Source: Owenia fusiformis (lineage: Eukaryota > Annelida > Polychaeta > Sabellida > Oweniidae). From it: a stretch of DNA of 64,000 bases. The translations under genes were made by a program, and so were the position numbers. Below are positions 11,836 through 32,900 of the stretch, piece by piece (position 1 is the stretch's first letter; every line of letters begins with the position of its first letter). Below the pieces are notes generated by a model. The model made no database searches. It saw nothing but the letters and a program-made list of their open reading frames with translations, and was not told where the DNA came from. The DNA is taken from the NCBI GenBank assembly GCA_903813345.2, contig CAIIXF020000001.1:3782001-3846000 (forward strand). Reading direction: 5' to 3'.

Positions 11836-13950
11836 AATCACGACAACTGCGACATGTAAAATGTGGTGATCTAACATTTGCTATATTTGTGCATTCTATT
11901 CTTAAGAGTCTAAGCCTAGGTGTATATAGTAGGTGTCAAATGGTTTGAGATTTCACGGTTTGATTCAGCGAATGTATTTTGTAGTTCGTTTCGATTCTGA
12001 CTGCAGTTCTAACAACAAGCTCTGTGAAATGAGCGAACAAATATGAAATTGATCTATGAATCAGACAACATACTGAGTTTTTCACAGTGTTTTATTGTGA
12101 TTTAAAGTGAACGATCATAACTCTTTACTATATCTCGTATCTGTCTAATGTTTGTTGATCTGCTTGCTCAATGTTCTTGTTTTTTCAACAGATAAAATAA
12201 CTTTTTAGCAAACTTTGTAAAGTACTTCACTAAATGAATCCATATTTTCTTCAGAAATATAAGTTTATCCATTTTGTCAGAGGAAAACATGGACCAAGGG
12301 AAACTTTATACCGATACGAGAATATACAAAGTTCACAAATTCAATATATTTGGTATTCGGCTTCATACCATACCGAATTAACTTCTGGGTCAATATGCCG
12401 ACGAATTATCAACATTATCTGATTATAATGTTTTTGAGATTTGCCACCTATATCAGACTAACATCCTAAATAAAAATATCAGGTATGGTCCGCTAATTGT
12501 ATGATGAATAACGATCCCAGACGATGTTTTGTTCGATTGGTATTATATGAAAGTTTGAAATTGGGTTTAAATCTGAGTTCACATTTTTATTTTTCTGATA
12601 TTGTGAAAAAATTTCACAGTGGTTTTCAAGATTGTGTGTGAGCTAACCGTTGTAGGGGTTCGAACCGCAGTAACCGCGGGCCACAGTTAACCGTCTGACT
12701 CCTAGTATCTAGGCAATTACATTTTGGAAGGAACACTCTTATTCATTTTGAAAAACCATTGCTTTTCTCTTAGTCCAGCACTATAGTCTCAGATTGAAGT
12801 AAAAAACTTTAAGTTCAAATTCAGAATTTCTGTTATTTCAAGGTATACTGTAACATGCAACCGACAAGATGGTTGAAAAAAACATTTTCTCAGGGTTTAA
12901 AGTCGATTTCATGGTTTAAAACCTTCTCTGGTGATTCTATTTTCGAACTATGCATGGAAGTCCATTCAAAGTCGCCTATTGAACCTTGAAAGCAATGTTT
13001 AGACTGAGGATTGAAAGGTCTTCACGACAACTTTCCACTCATCTTTTTACGACAGACTGGAAGTGAATTTTCGAGTCGAGTAAATGGTGATAAATTAATG
13101 TTCATTTTTATGAAGCAGGGAAGTCAAAACATTACTTATAGGAATCATAGTACGCATTAGAAGATCATTTGGAAGCATTTAAAATCGAATCTACGGCAAA
13201 ATCTGAATAATTGAAATATTCACACACGGACGTCACAGAACGCACTTTTATAATCAATGATTTTATCAATCAAAAAGTATTTCTATGAATTTATCCGATA
13301 TCTGCTGAAATATGGTATGTATAATTGTATTGATTGTTAAAATACAAAATAAGTACAAGGGTAAAGAATATGTAAAAGTCGTTTGATCTTGTCCCAGTAG
13401 TTATTTTTATCGACTAAAATTCCTTTCATTGATAATGACATTCAGTGGCCTGTAAAGAAGATCAAGTAAGAAGCTCAAGAAAACCGAACCTTTCTCATCT
13501 GCTCTTTTCTCTTTTTCAAGTTGTACTCCGAAAAAATCTACAGCATATTTTACATATGTAGCCCTGTGTTTACACTTACAGTTTTACACAGTCTAAATAA
13601 ATTCCATCCTTGATGGTAAAAGGTATAGACTGTGGACCCTGTACATCGTTGAATAACATGTTTGAGATAAGTCATAAATTGTTCTTATAAAAAACAAATA
13701 AATGGAGCTTACCTTGTCGATTTTTATTGAAATATAATGATTTGAAACTGTCACTGAAAAATCAATTTCTATAGTTTTTAGAAACCAATTACCTTTGCGC
13801 AGTTCAATTGCGCATGAGCATTCATTTTTCATCTTCCAATATTCAAAATATGTGTCCTACATAAAAAAAATGTAACAGAATAATCAAATTGTGCTATAAT
13901 AATGGCTTATTTAGTATATTTGGTATAGTAATTCTTTAAAACAACGATTA
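11836..13950. other. gene-free intergenic stretch upstream of ATP5F1D and the Roc-COR gene
   Basis: AT-rich DNA between two divergent genes. It must contain promoters and probably a 5' UTR exon of the minus-strand gene, but no TATA box, initiator or coding exon stands out. A GGGTTCGAACCGC stretch at about 12657 resembles a tRNA B box, without a convincing tRNA around it. Confidence 0.5.
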
Positions 13951-14032
13951 CTTATTGAGTGAAAACCAAATACTACCACCGGAAGATGGAAGAATTGTGG
14001 GAATACTTTACCGGTCGCCATCTTTGTTAAAA

Positions 14033-17000
14033 ATGTCCCTGCTCAGAAATATTAGAACTTTCCCTGTTTTAGTGCGACAGTGCACTCGTATGGCTACGGC
14101 TGTTCAGCAGCAGAAGCGTGGCTATGCTGAGATGGCTTTCACATTTGCCTCACCAAATGAGGTAGGTCTAATATTAACTTTTAGTCCGAGGCAAATAAGT
14201 CTCTGTCTGACTCTGGTCACTTGTGTTGGTGTGGTGGGAAGCAACTTACTTTTTCACTTATTGAGATACATTTTAAATTAACAAAGTTCAAATTTTCAGC
14301 CCAACAAATCCTCGCATCCAATCAGATCATATAGTCCTATTCAAAAACTTCCCATTCGTTCCACAGTGAACATACAAACTTCCTTCATATTATAGTTCGA
14401 AGGGGTGTAACGTCAACACCATTTTGGGGTAACTTAGACATTTGGGGTAACTTCGACACATTGTTCATTTGCTCTAATTTCAGATCTAGTGGGAAGCCAG
14501 GTTTTTTTCTTGCATGGATCGAGATCTTGCGAGATTTTAATTTTTCCAGAAATCAAGCATGGCGGACCACGGAAATTCCACTACCAAGATTTTCGACATC
14601 TAAAAAGTCACTCGACTTTTTTGCAAAAAACCTTCCAAAAAGTAACAGTCGCATGAATTCACATTGTCGTACTTACAAAATGATCCACCGCCTAACTTAT
14701 GCACCATCGAACTCGGTAATATTGTACACGTAACTATTAATTACCGTATATTCCCATAGAAAACTGGACTTGCTTTTCAACATTTCAAGCGAAAATTCTC
14801 TACGGAGCTTTTGTTTTTCTGACGTAATTTCGGTGACGTGATAGGTTCAGTTCATCTTGTTTCGAAAGGGGTGTCATCTATCTAGAATATTTATTTTCAT
14901 CTTGTCCAGTCCTATATACAACCTGCCCTTATCCTTTTCGCTTGTAAAACCGCGTAGTAATGTTGAAATTATGGAATAGATTCTCTGGGAGTGGCGTTAA
15001 CCTTTTGGAAATTGTGACTGCAAAATAGTGACAAGTTAACCTTTTGGAAAGGTCACTGAACAGAATATATATCATTTTCTATTTCTAGGAATGTATTCAA
15101 AGGAAGAGGTGCATTTATTGGCATATACCTATGGTCAAAATGAATTTCTTAGGTGTAACATGAAGAATAGAATGTCATATAACTCTTTGAAAAATATTAA
15201 AGTGCTCGGGCACACATAGGCTGAGATAGGGGCCATTTAGTTCAGTAATGTTGTATTGACTTACATGGGGCTGTGCATCATTGACTTAACATGAGGATAT
15301 CAGCAGATACCAATAGAGGCCATTGGTCTCCATTGATTATCACAAAAATACCCAAAATACACTATGACCTGAATCGATTGCAAACTTAATAACTTCACAA
15401 TATGACACAAATGGTTTATCTCATCAAATGTGCAAATATGAAGTTTGCAATCGATTCAGGTCATACTTAAAATTAAAAGATTGTGCATTTTTTCATCATA
15501 TTTTCCACTTTTTTCTTATGGGGAGATCCCAATGGAGAGTGCATATGGTCCTTTATCTCAATACTCCATTTGCGATAATCTGGAAGTTATCAGCTGCTTC
15601 TTTGAATGAAAAGACCATGATGCAATATTATATTCGAAAATACATTCATATTATACATGAATGACGTTTGTATCTTAGATTGATTGTGGTTTGGCTAATA
15701 AAATGTGTGGTCTTTTATACTTTGATGCTTCTCTGCCAAGTTATTTTAAAAATAAAAAAATAATGGCCTAAACTTCTTAATTATAAGAGACCACTGGTTT
15801 ATTCCACATGAAACTAATTATGTATCTGAAATATACAAATGTTATTCATATACAATATGAATATATTTTTCCATATAATATTGCACTGTTATCTTTTTAT
15901 TCTTATTGATGATAATAAAACAATGTAATGGACTACTGTATTCAACAGCTAAGCACTGCATCATGTTAAGAAATTCAAAAAATATGTTTGCGTTCTGGCC
16001 CGCCATATGTATGTTAAATCATATAAATTGTTAGAATAATGATGAAAATGTTTGTTTTAGGTTTTCTACAACAGTGCCAATGTGAAGCAAGTAGATGTCC
16101 CCTCATTCAGTGGTAGCTTTGGTATCCTTCCTGAACATGTTCCTACCTTAGCAGTTCTCAAACCAGGAGTAGTCACTGTCACAGAGGAAGATGGATCAGT
16201 CAACAGAATATTTGGTTAGTGTCCTCATTCATTTTATTTTGTAATCTTACACTGTGCTTTCATTTGACTTAACCTGCTACTGGACTTAATTGTAAAATAT
16301 ATGTTTAAGTTGTTAAATATTATAATTATTGTGCAACTTTCTACTGTAAATTCTGTTCCTTTTAAAAAATATTTGGTTCCAAAGACCAGTATACAACAGT
16401 GCTAATTTTTTGTTCCTTTCAATTCTTAGTGGTAATATTGGTTATTTCTTATTCCAGTAAGCAGTGGATCAGTAACAATAAACGATGACTCCTCTGTGCA
16501 GATCTTAGCGGAAGAGGCAGCACCTATTAGCAATCTAGATGTCGCGGTAAGATATAATGCTTTCAATGACAATTCTTTTAAACCAAGTTTGGGAGAAATA
16601 GGGAACTTGTCTCTCTGGGTAATAACTCATAAATTCTGTTAACCTTATGTTGGTTATATTTTATACACATAGCCCCTTGACCCTATGAGAGTACTGCACA
16701 AATCATTATTTTCAAAATGACTGACTGTTTTAATTTTTTTCATGTTCTTGATTTAGTTTATGATCATATATACATTTTTGAACAATCATTGTCTTTTTAT
16801 TGCATCATTGTGTGCTATACAATATAGCCTGTACTGAGATCAAGTATTCTCTATGAATGTTAAGGCCTCCATTTTTTCATCCCAATATCTTGTCCATAAA
16901 GTCTTGTACACACATTTCAAGCCAAATAAATTGATCTGAAATTTTAAGGAATTCTTCTTGGAATGAATGTTTTGAACTGCTCAGTGTTTTGTCTTTTTGA

Positions 17001-17366
17001 TTAAATGTTAAGGTGGCCATTTTTGACTCTCAGTCAGTTGTATACATTTATTTTCCAAAAGTAATGGAGAAATTTTATCGTTATATACAGTAATGTAAAT
17101 ACTTGGAAGTCTGAAGACACATTGACAATTAGACAAAATTAGTAGCTTGAACTTATGGTGTTAATTACCAGTATGGATCCCAATATAATTGTAAACATAT
17201 TGACTGCTTTTGTTTTGATTTTAATGTAATGTTCTGTTTGCAGGCTGCAAGGGAAGGATTAAATAAAGCCACACAAGAACTGGCATCTGCACAAACAGAA
17301 GAAGCCAAAGCTGAGGCCCAGATAGCAGTAGATACATTTGAAGCTCTTGGCAAGGCACTAGAATAA
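14033..17366 (+). CDS. ATP5F1D: ATP synthase F1 subunit delta, mitochondrial
   Basis: Exons 14033-14161, 16061-16214, 16458-16546 and 17244-17366 join in frame to 164 aa, close to the usual length of about 168. The protein sits in the central stalk of mitochondrial F1Fo ATP synthase and with gamma and epsilon couples proton flow to ATP synthesis. Residues 1-30 are basic and hydroxylated (MSLLRNIRTF, QQQKRGYAE), a typical matrix presequence. The N-terminal beta-sandwich follows (AEMAFTFASPNEVFYNSANVK, GSFGILPEHVPTLAVLKPG, the family signature). The C-terminal helical hairpin is AAREGLNKATQELASAQTEE to EALGKALE. An in-frame ATG at 13955 would add 26 residues; I prefer 14033 because the presequence then starts normally. 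A polyadenylation signal AATAAA lies at 17699. Confidence 0.97.
15363..15465. repeat. perfect 25-bp inverted repeat
   Basis: Arms 15363-15387 and 15441-15465 are exact reverse complements (core GAATCGATTGCAAACTT). They lie in intron 1 of ATP5F1D with a 53-bp loop. The hairpin could be a small MITE; no target duplication is evident. Confidence 0.85.
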
Positions 17367-17698
17367 CAAGCATGGACTTAGGATAATTTATAATATATTA
17401 TTTTGTGTGACATTCAACATTTTGAAGACTGAATAATTGCCAAATCTCATATTGTTCTATCAATACACTGACATAGAATTAAGGGAAATACTCTAGTTGC
17501 CGTGGATACAGTTATTGTTAAAGTTGGTATTCAGGGCAATATAGAGTTCATATTGATTGTGTCCTTTTAAACTGTTTTCTCTTAGATGGCATATTACAGA
17601 CCAACTTGCCGCCTTTATTATGATTGCTGATCGATTACACACAATATTGCATATAAAAGAATAATAGTGTTTTATGTAGAGTAAATACATCAAAAGCC

Positions 17699-17704
17699 AA
17701 TAAA
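17699..17704 (+). terminator. polyadenylation signal of ATP5F1D
   Basis: AATAAA about 330 bases past the stop codon, the first canonical hexamer seen downstream in this orientation. Confidence 0.5.
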
Positions 17705-17899
17705 AATGTACAGTTGTTGAAATATAATGTATCTTTCTGCTTTGTATACACACGTTTCTACAGGTGCAGTTTGTTTTTAAAGTTAGCCAGTCGTTTAATC
17801 ACAAAATTGCTTAACTGCTAGAAATCAGCAACTCCAGTAGCAAATCCAAAAAAATGTTATTTTCATGGATCTGTATATGTCACCATCTACTCTACCCTT

Positions 17900-19300
17900 G
17901 ATTAGATTGGCAGATTTTAAGAGATTGTATCTCAAAATTTCAAAACACGTGTATTTGGGTGACCATTTAGGAGTTCCAAAGGCACAAGTGACAAAGACAA
18001 TACAATATTTGAGATTTAGTATAGTATAATGGTCTTAAGGCAGCCATTTTGAATTTTCTGAAGCATGAATCAGAAAAACAACACCGTAATTGTGATCTAC
18101 TTTAAAATTCCTTCAATTTGAGTATAATATAGCCATACTTTGAAGAGATCAGAAAATTATTGCTAAATCCCTTTTAAGTGGGCATTTTGAATTTTATGAG
18201 GCCTGAATCAGAAAAATGATACAATAATTCCAATATATTCTAAATTGCCTTATACTTCAACACATCTCAAAATTAACAAAAATTCCTGTTTTACCGACCC
18301 CCTATTACACAGCCCCTGGGGGTCAGGCTGAAAAACATAATATTTGTGAAAAAGATAGATGTTGTGAATATACTACCAAAATTTCAAATAATAATTTTCA
18401 TTACTTTGGTTAAAAATGAAAAACTTAAGATTTTCGCAAATAATTCCCGCAATTTCTAAAGAGGTGGCCATCTTGAAATTTTTTTGTGTAAAACTATTTA
18501 GCAATATACATCTTTCCACCGAATATGTCCACTAGTATTTGAGTTATCTTCAGGATGGACGGATGGAGGGCTTCACTAAAACCCTACTGAACTTCATTCA
18601 TTGGGATAATTACCAATACAAGAAAGCCCCCTATGACTCTTGGTTAAAAAGCTTGCCTATTTTTGAAATAGCTCCTTTTTTGTTGAAGGAAATTCACTTG
18701 TTGAGCATTTAGTAGCTTTATGAATATTTTTTATAAAAACTGTGACTTGAGATTTTAGGCCATCTTTCACAATCTGGGTTTGCTGATACTGCAGTTCAAC
18801 AATGGAAAGAGTTGGAATATCCTTGCACCCAAGGCATTCAGTAATTAGGACTCAAAAAGAATATCTATGGACCTTCAGAGAAAATTTCCTTTTTATACAA
18901 GAATTGGAATATCCTTGCACCAAGAATGTCATAAAAATCACTTATTGCAATCATTTTTTAAAACATCAATGTATATGAATCTTCTTGAATGTTTGGAACA
19001 CTGGGCATTTAGTTATAGGCCTAAGCCAAAAGGCATTCAGTAATTAGGACTCGAAAAGAATATCTATGGACCTTCAGAGAAAATTTCCTTTTTATACAAC
19101 CTTTTCAAATGAATATTGGACACACATGGGTCTATTGGCATGAAACTGTAGTGTACTTAAATTTTACAAAAAAATTTAAAATTAAAAAGGTGTTGTCTGA
19201 CATGGATAATGTAGGGCATATTGTGTCCAGAATGAAGTGCTTTCCAATGATAAATAGCATATATCAGTGTTTTGTCATTCTATGTTGTGGATTGGGAGGG
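17900..19300. repeat. intergenic repeat-derived DNA with a 70-bp local duplication
   Basis: About 17900-18600 contains degenerate repeats of the 'GGCCATTTTGAATTTT..TGAATCAGAAAAA' type (near 18040 and 18180). A block of about 70 bp (AAGGCATTCAGTAATTAGGA to TTTCCTTTTTATACAA) at 18832-18900 recurs at 19029-19099 with about one change, and GGAATATCCTTGCACC recurs at 18815 and 18904. There is no coding signal. Confidence 0.65.
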
Positions 19301-19310
19301 TGATATATAA

Positions 19311-19443
19311 GGGTTATGTACTGGGAGGTTTTGGATATGGGGTTTATCCAGAGGGAGATATGCATATCTACCTGAGGGACCGAATGTAGATGTGCATATC
19401 TCACAAGGGATGAACCCAATATCCAAACCGACCGTACATAACT
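19311..19443. repeat. foldback element
   Basis: Left GGTTATGTACTGGGAGGTTT then GGATATGGGGTTTATCC and GAGATATGCATATCTAC pair with GTAGATGTGCATATCTC, GGATGAACCCAATATCC and ACCGTACATAAC. The arms are about 55 bp with several mismatches, and no ORF. Confidence 0.7.
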
Positions 19444-19649
19444 GCTTTATCCTATACCAAGTAGAGTTTTCTAAATTTCTTTCAATTTTTTTCAATTCTT
19501 TTCACATTTTTTTTCTTTTTTCATTTGTTTATTCACATTTTTTCTTTTATGAGATATGGAGGTTCAGGATATGGAAACCTCAAAATCAGGATACGGGATA
19601 TATCTTACCAACTTATCTCCCTAAAACTTTACTTGGCATAGGATAAGTC

Positions 19650-21250
19650 ATTTTACACCGTGTGGTGGAGCTGTACAGAGTTTCTTGAATACATCTGATA
19701 ACATGGTGGAGCTGCCAGCTGATTGACTACTCAGCCACCTTGACGTGCTTACATGATACAAATTTATAAAGTAACAAAATTAAATATTTCTTAGAATAGA
19801 ACTTTATTCATCAGTTAATATAACTGAAAATGTACACATTTTACTTGTACCTTGAATTTGTTCACCTGTACAACAGGTTCCTCATCTTGCAGAATTTCAA
19901 TCAGATCATTTATTTCTCATCAATAAAAATACCAAAACTTGTTACGTTCACTTAAGTTATGAACTATAATAGGACCTCACAGAGAAATGATGATCATGTG
20001 ACAATTATCAGCTGAGATAAGAGAACAAAAAGTTTATATTGGAACTCAACAATTTTGCAATGAATCTTATTCATTTTAAAATTGTGTTTTCAAAAAGTAA
20101 ATTACTGAATGATACCAATTGCGATAACCACCTTGTATAAACAAAGTTGTATAAACAGAGTTGCACATAGATTCATGATTGTTAAAAATTTGATTTGGCA
20201 ATTTGTACAATCCAAACAGTTTTTGACAAAACAAACAATGGAAATCAAAATGGCTGCCAGAAAACATGATAGCTGCCAAAAGTTAATCAGCTCAAGAACT
20301 TGTGGTACAATAATGATCATGCTGCCATCATGATTATTATATCTCGCTGGTGGTACAATGGCTGCCACAAAACAAGATGGCTGCCTATCTAGCAAAGATC
20401 AACACTTTTAAATTCATTGAGTAATTGGCAGACAGGTAAATTCTACTCTTTACGACACTTAAGGTTTTGAGTATTACATTATTTTTATAACTTGGAGTAA
20501 TATTGTCTCATTCTCTTAAGATTTAAATCTTGTGTAGAGGCAGTGGGTAGGAAAACAATGCATTAAAATATGCAAATCACTTAATTATCTTTTAAAATTG
20601 CAAATATTAACCAAATTGAAGTTTATAATCTCAATGTCCTGAAGCATCAGTTATTTCAGTGACATAGGTCATGGGGAGCCCAGGTTTTGAAACACAGTTT
20701 CTGACAAATATTTCACTTACCAACTAGTAAATCCTGAGGATATCATTATTATTAAATTGTAAGGACATTACTTCATAAGATAATATTTATATAACGAGAG
20801 GCACAGCCTTAAACTTCAAAATTAACTTTTTGTTTGATGTCCAATGTTTTTAAAACTCCCTCGATCAATTCATTTTGGTACCATATTCAAGTTGTCCCAA
20901 TTTGCATTAGGTACCGAGAGACCTCAAGATTCCATGACAAAGTAAAACCTGTACATAATATGTGATTTGTCTATTTGTCAACAGAGTCATGTCATGTGGT
21001 TATTCTTGCTTGAGTGTATATCTTCCCCTTAAAATCATCGCAATATGTTCACTGTCATTCAAGTTGTGTAAAATTATCATTGTGTGATGGTCGCTTTTCC
21101 TATTCTTTTCACGTAGCCATACACATTATCAACTTCGTGCTTCCTAAGAGGGACAGGTTTTATAAACCCATACCCGAACATGAAAATATTCAAAATACAG
21201 CTACAGGATTTACATTGAATGTATCTTAAGGTCTCTAATGCTTTAATCAG
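19650..21250. other. CARM1 3' UTR and intergenic DNA
   Basis: AT-rich DNA between the convergent ends of ATP5F1D and CARM1. TTTATT at 19803 could be a minus-strand AATAAA, but the true CARM1 3' end is not fixed. Short 'AAAATGGCTGCCA' repeats occur at 20248-20390. No gene is seen. Confidence 0.5.
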
Positions 21251-21271
21251 TTCCCTGCAATGTCTAGTGTC

Positions 21272-29691
<8,420 letters not shown>

Positions 29692-29959
29692 GTTGAATTT
29701 GAAATCGAGGCCGCACTCCGAAAAGACTCCTTCGACGAAACTACAGTTGTTTACATATTAAATTTCAATATTACTATATGACACACCGGATTGATACGGT
29801 TGAATGACACACTTGACTTAGTCATTAGGCCAAGCTTTGTATATTAATGAATTAGAAAGTTAGACAACCTAGATTTCAACTTGCTTTTCCAAAACTTTAG
29901 ATGTAAAATATTTCATAAAACTTTTATAACTTCTAAGAGTTCCGAAAATACAGTTCAAC
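29692..29959. promoter_or_regulatory. shared divergent promoter of CARM1 and EXOSC3
   Basis: Only 268 bp separate the two start codons on opposite strands, so both transcripts must start in or near this segment. The sequence includes a run of modest GC content around 29700-29740 (GAGGCCGCACTCCG). No TATA box is evident at a fixed distance. Divergent housekeeping pairs of this spacing commonly share a promoter; that part is inference. Confidence 0.7.
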
Positions 29960-32900
29960 ATGGAACATGTGGGAAAGATCTTTATGCCAGGCGATGTTTT
30001 ATCCAATTTACAGGCTTCACAGAAGTCAGGAAAGGTTGTGTTGGGACCAGGTTTGAAGTGCGATAATGATTCAGTATTTGTTAACAAGCCAGGAGTTCTC
30101 AAACATAAGGAACCAAATTTCTACTGGATTGACAGCCATCAAAAAAAGGTGAAGTGAATATTGTTTTGTTTTGATTTACTGCAAAGAAAATCCATCCCCA
30201 TTCTATGTGTACCAATAAACAATATGTTACTTAGGAGAAAAAAATGAACCAACCAACTTTCGCCCTCTAAACTATTTTTAGTCTAAACAGGGGGCAAGGG
30301 ATCAGGAACCTGCGACGCGACTTATGCCTGGCACAACCTAGTTCAACATCGTTAAACTCAATAACGGCGTTATTTATTTTTTAAGAATTTTCTTGGGGCC
30401 GTTATTGAGTTTAACCTCTTTGCTATTCTTTCCATTGATGCAAGTTTTGGATCCACCGAAACCATTTTTCCGCGATAACATGCAACTGATACTTGACAAC
30501 AATATAAAAACACATAACATCAAGCGATTCAACACAATATTATTGTATTAAATGGTCATTTATACGAGTAAAATTAGGTTAAACTTACTAATCTCTAAAA
30601 TGACATTTCCGCATGTCCGTCATTGTGTCTGTTCGTCCCGGGTTAAAATTTAAACTATTGAAACGAAATTGTTGTCAAATAGATTGATAATTATCACGCG
30701 ATTACTCGGGATAAAATAACCATTTTTGAGGATAGCAGGTATCTTTGATTTAAGGAATAAATAATGATAGGCCATTCAATATGGTGAAATTCAGCACGAG
30801 TTGGACAGAATGTTGTACAAAGCACGAACCGAAGGTGAGTGCATTTGTACTAACATTCTGTCCAACGAGTGCTGAATTTCACCATATTGAATGGCCTATC
30901 ATTATTTATTCCGATTCAAACATAAAAATTAGTAAAAGCCGTGTCTGTGGAACGGGCATGAAGGAAGAATACGCATGCTGTCAAGATGCTGAAGAACAGC
31001 TATCCCCAGACAGAGCCCCAGATGTGCAGCTGAGATGTGACGTCACTCAAAACAATGCAAATTGCAGATTGAATAGAGCATGGTCGTGCATCTATGGAGA
31101 ATTAGAGAACGTTCTATATTGGCTATGCTGCATTCTGATTGGTTGAGAAATTCGAATAGAGCACGGTCATGTTTGAATGATTTATATAGCGCTTGTATAC
31201 ACATAAAATAGTTATTAATTGCAAACCTACTGTTTGTTGATGCAGTGTCTTAATGACGGCTAATTCCTGATACGATTTGCAATATCGATGTTACCGGAGC
31301 TGACCGATATTTTCGTAAAATTCCAAACCTGTCTCCAATATTTTCGTAATTATGCATCAATATGGTCTAAAGGAGATACGGGATGGTGTGTATGTATTTA
31401 TAAGGTATGTATGCATGCTTGAATGACATTCTTTATGTAATATTACCATGTTTTCGGAGTTTAATTAGTTCCGCTTGTCGGAACCTGCGGAACGATTAAA
31501 TTAACGCATCAAGGGCAAAATGATCATGGAGGTTAGACCTAGCCGGGGCCATAAGACATGTCAGATATGAAACGAGGCCCAGGCTAGGTCTAATGTTGTT
31601 GGACTAGGCACAACCATCACCATGTTACTACTTTTTTCAAGGCCTGACTGCGTCGCTAACATGCTAAATATAAGAGTTAGCTGACGTTTGGGAGTCTGAC
31701 TTACCTTCTAAAGGTTAGAACCCGAATCTTAATGAAACCATATCACCTTTGTTCCGTCAACCATGGAGCATTTGCCACAACATCCAAGAGGTAAATCATG
31801 GATCGAGAAAATGAATGATTTCCTTGTAAGTTCCGGAAGTTTCAATACGAAAAATTACCGAACATATGTGAAAACCGAATATTTGTTCGTTGTTTTCACG
31901 ATTTACAGGTTCGTTTGTTCTTCAATGTTTTGGTCTAAATTATAAAGCATCACCAACAGGTCTTAGTCTTACTCTATTAATCGACTAATACAGCAGACGG
32001 CTCATATTTCTACGTAGCATTTCATTCAGACCAATAGTGGGAGTGTAGATCACGCAGTTTCGTTCGTTGCGTACTTCACTTGAAATTGGTAATTTTAGAT
32101 ATTGACTACTTCACTTAGCTTGGCGGATGTAGAACATTGCTTAATATTCTTTTAATTTTCACACCAGACATGCTTGGTTGACACGTCAACAAAGTAAAGT
32201 TCAAGGGTCAATGCGTTATTTCGTGATAACTACAACGCCTTCCCGGAAGTCAACATTGATGAAAAATGAAAAAGTCGGAAAAGCATTTACGCTAATTTCT
32301 ATCAAATGCTATGTTTATGCATCATCATCGACGCAACAAAGGTGATATGGTTTCATTAAGATTCGGGTTCTAACCTTTAGAAGGTAAGTCAGACTCCCAA
32401 ACGTCAGCTAACTCTTATATTTAGCATATTAGCGACGCAGTCAGGCCTTGAAAAAAGTAATAGTTGCGTAAGGATCCTACCATGACAGTGGTAGTGTTGT
32501 CGCGATGTGCCATAATCGTACATCGATGCATCGGCAATTTTCAGTAGTAAACATCGATGCACATCGCGATGTACATCGAGAAAAAGTCCGAGAAAAGTGC
32601 ACTGAAATACCGAACGCTAATGCACTAAAATACCGAACATCCGGTACATCCGGGAACTTCTAGTAAGGGTGAAATGAAAGTAAAGTAATTTTTTAGATTA
32701 ATGGTTCATTTCGACTAGCTAAAACAGTTTTAAAGCGAAAGAATATCAGAAAACATTGGAAAATGAAATAATACATGAGAAAGATAAGCGATTTGCGTCA
32801 AAATAAGATAAGAAAGGGTGATTTTTAGCAAATTAATTTTTTTTAAAAACATTGATGTTTTGTTTCAGACATCGATGCATCGCGAGAATCAGCTTTGGCG

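Noticed and set aside
12640-12720. Possible tRNA or tRNA-derived SINE (GGGTTCGAACCGC like a B box)
   Set aside because: No cloverleaf with a proper acceptor stem, A box or anticodon loop can be drawn on either strand, and there is no SINE tail.
13955-14032. Upstream in-frame ATG of ATP5F1D as the real start
   Set aside because: It would place an acidic, non-amphipathic 26 residues (MSENQILPPEDGR) before a standard mitochondrial presequence; probably part of the 5' UTR.
30781-31146. 121-codon plus-strand open frame
   Set aside because: It runs through both arms of a palindrome, so its first part is a by-product of the hairpin; no family resemblance and no splice context.
31763-31945. 60-codon frame ([13 protein letters not shown]..) as a remnant of a recombinase gene
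   Set aside because: Too short and without catalytic residues; it lies inside a foldback element with no other coding remains.
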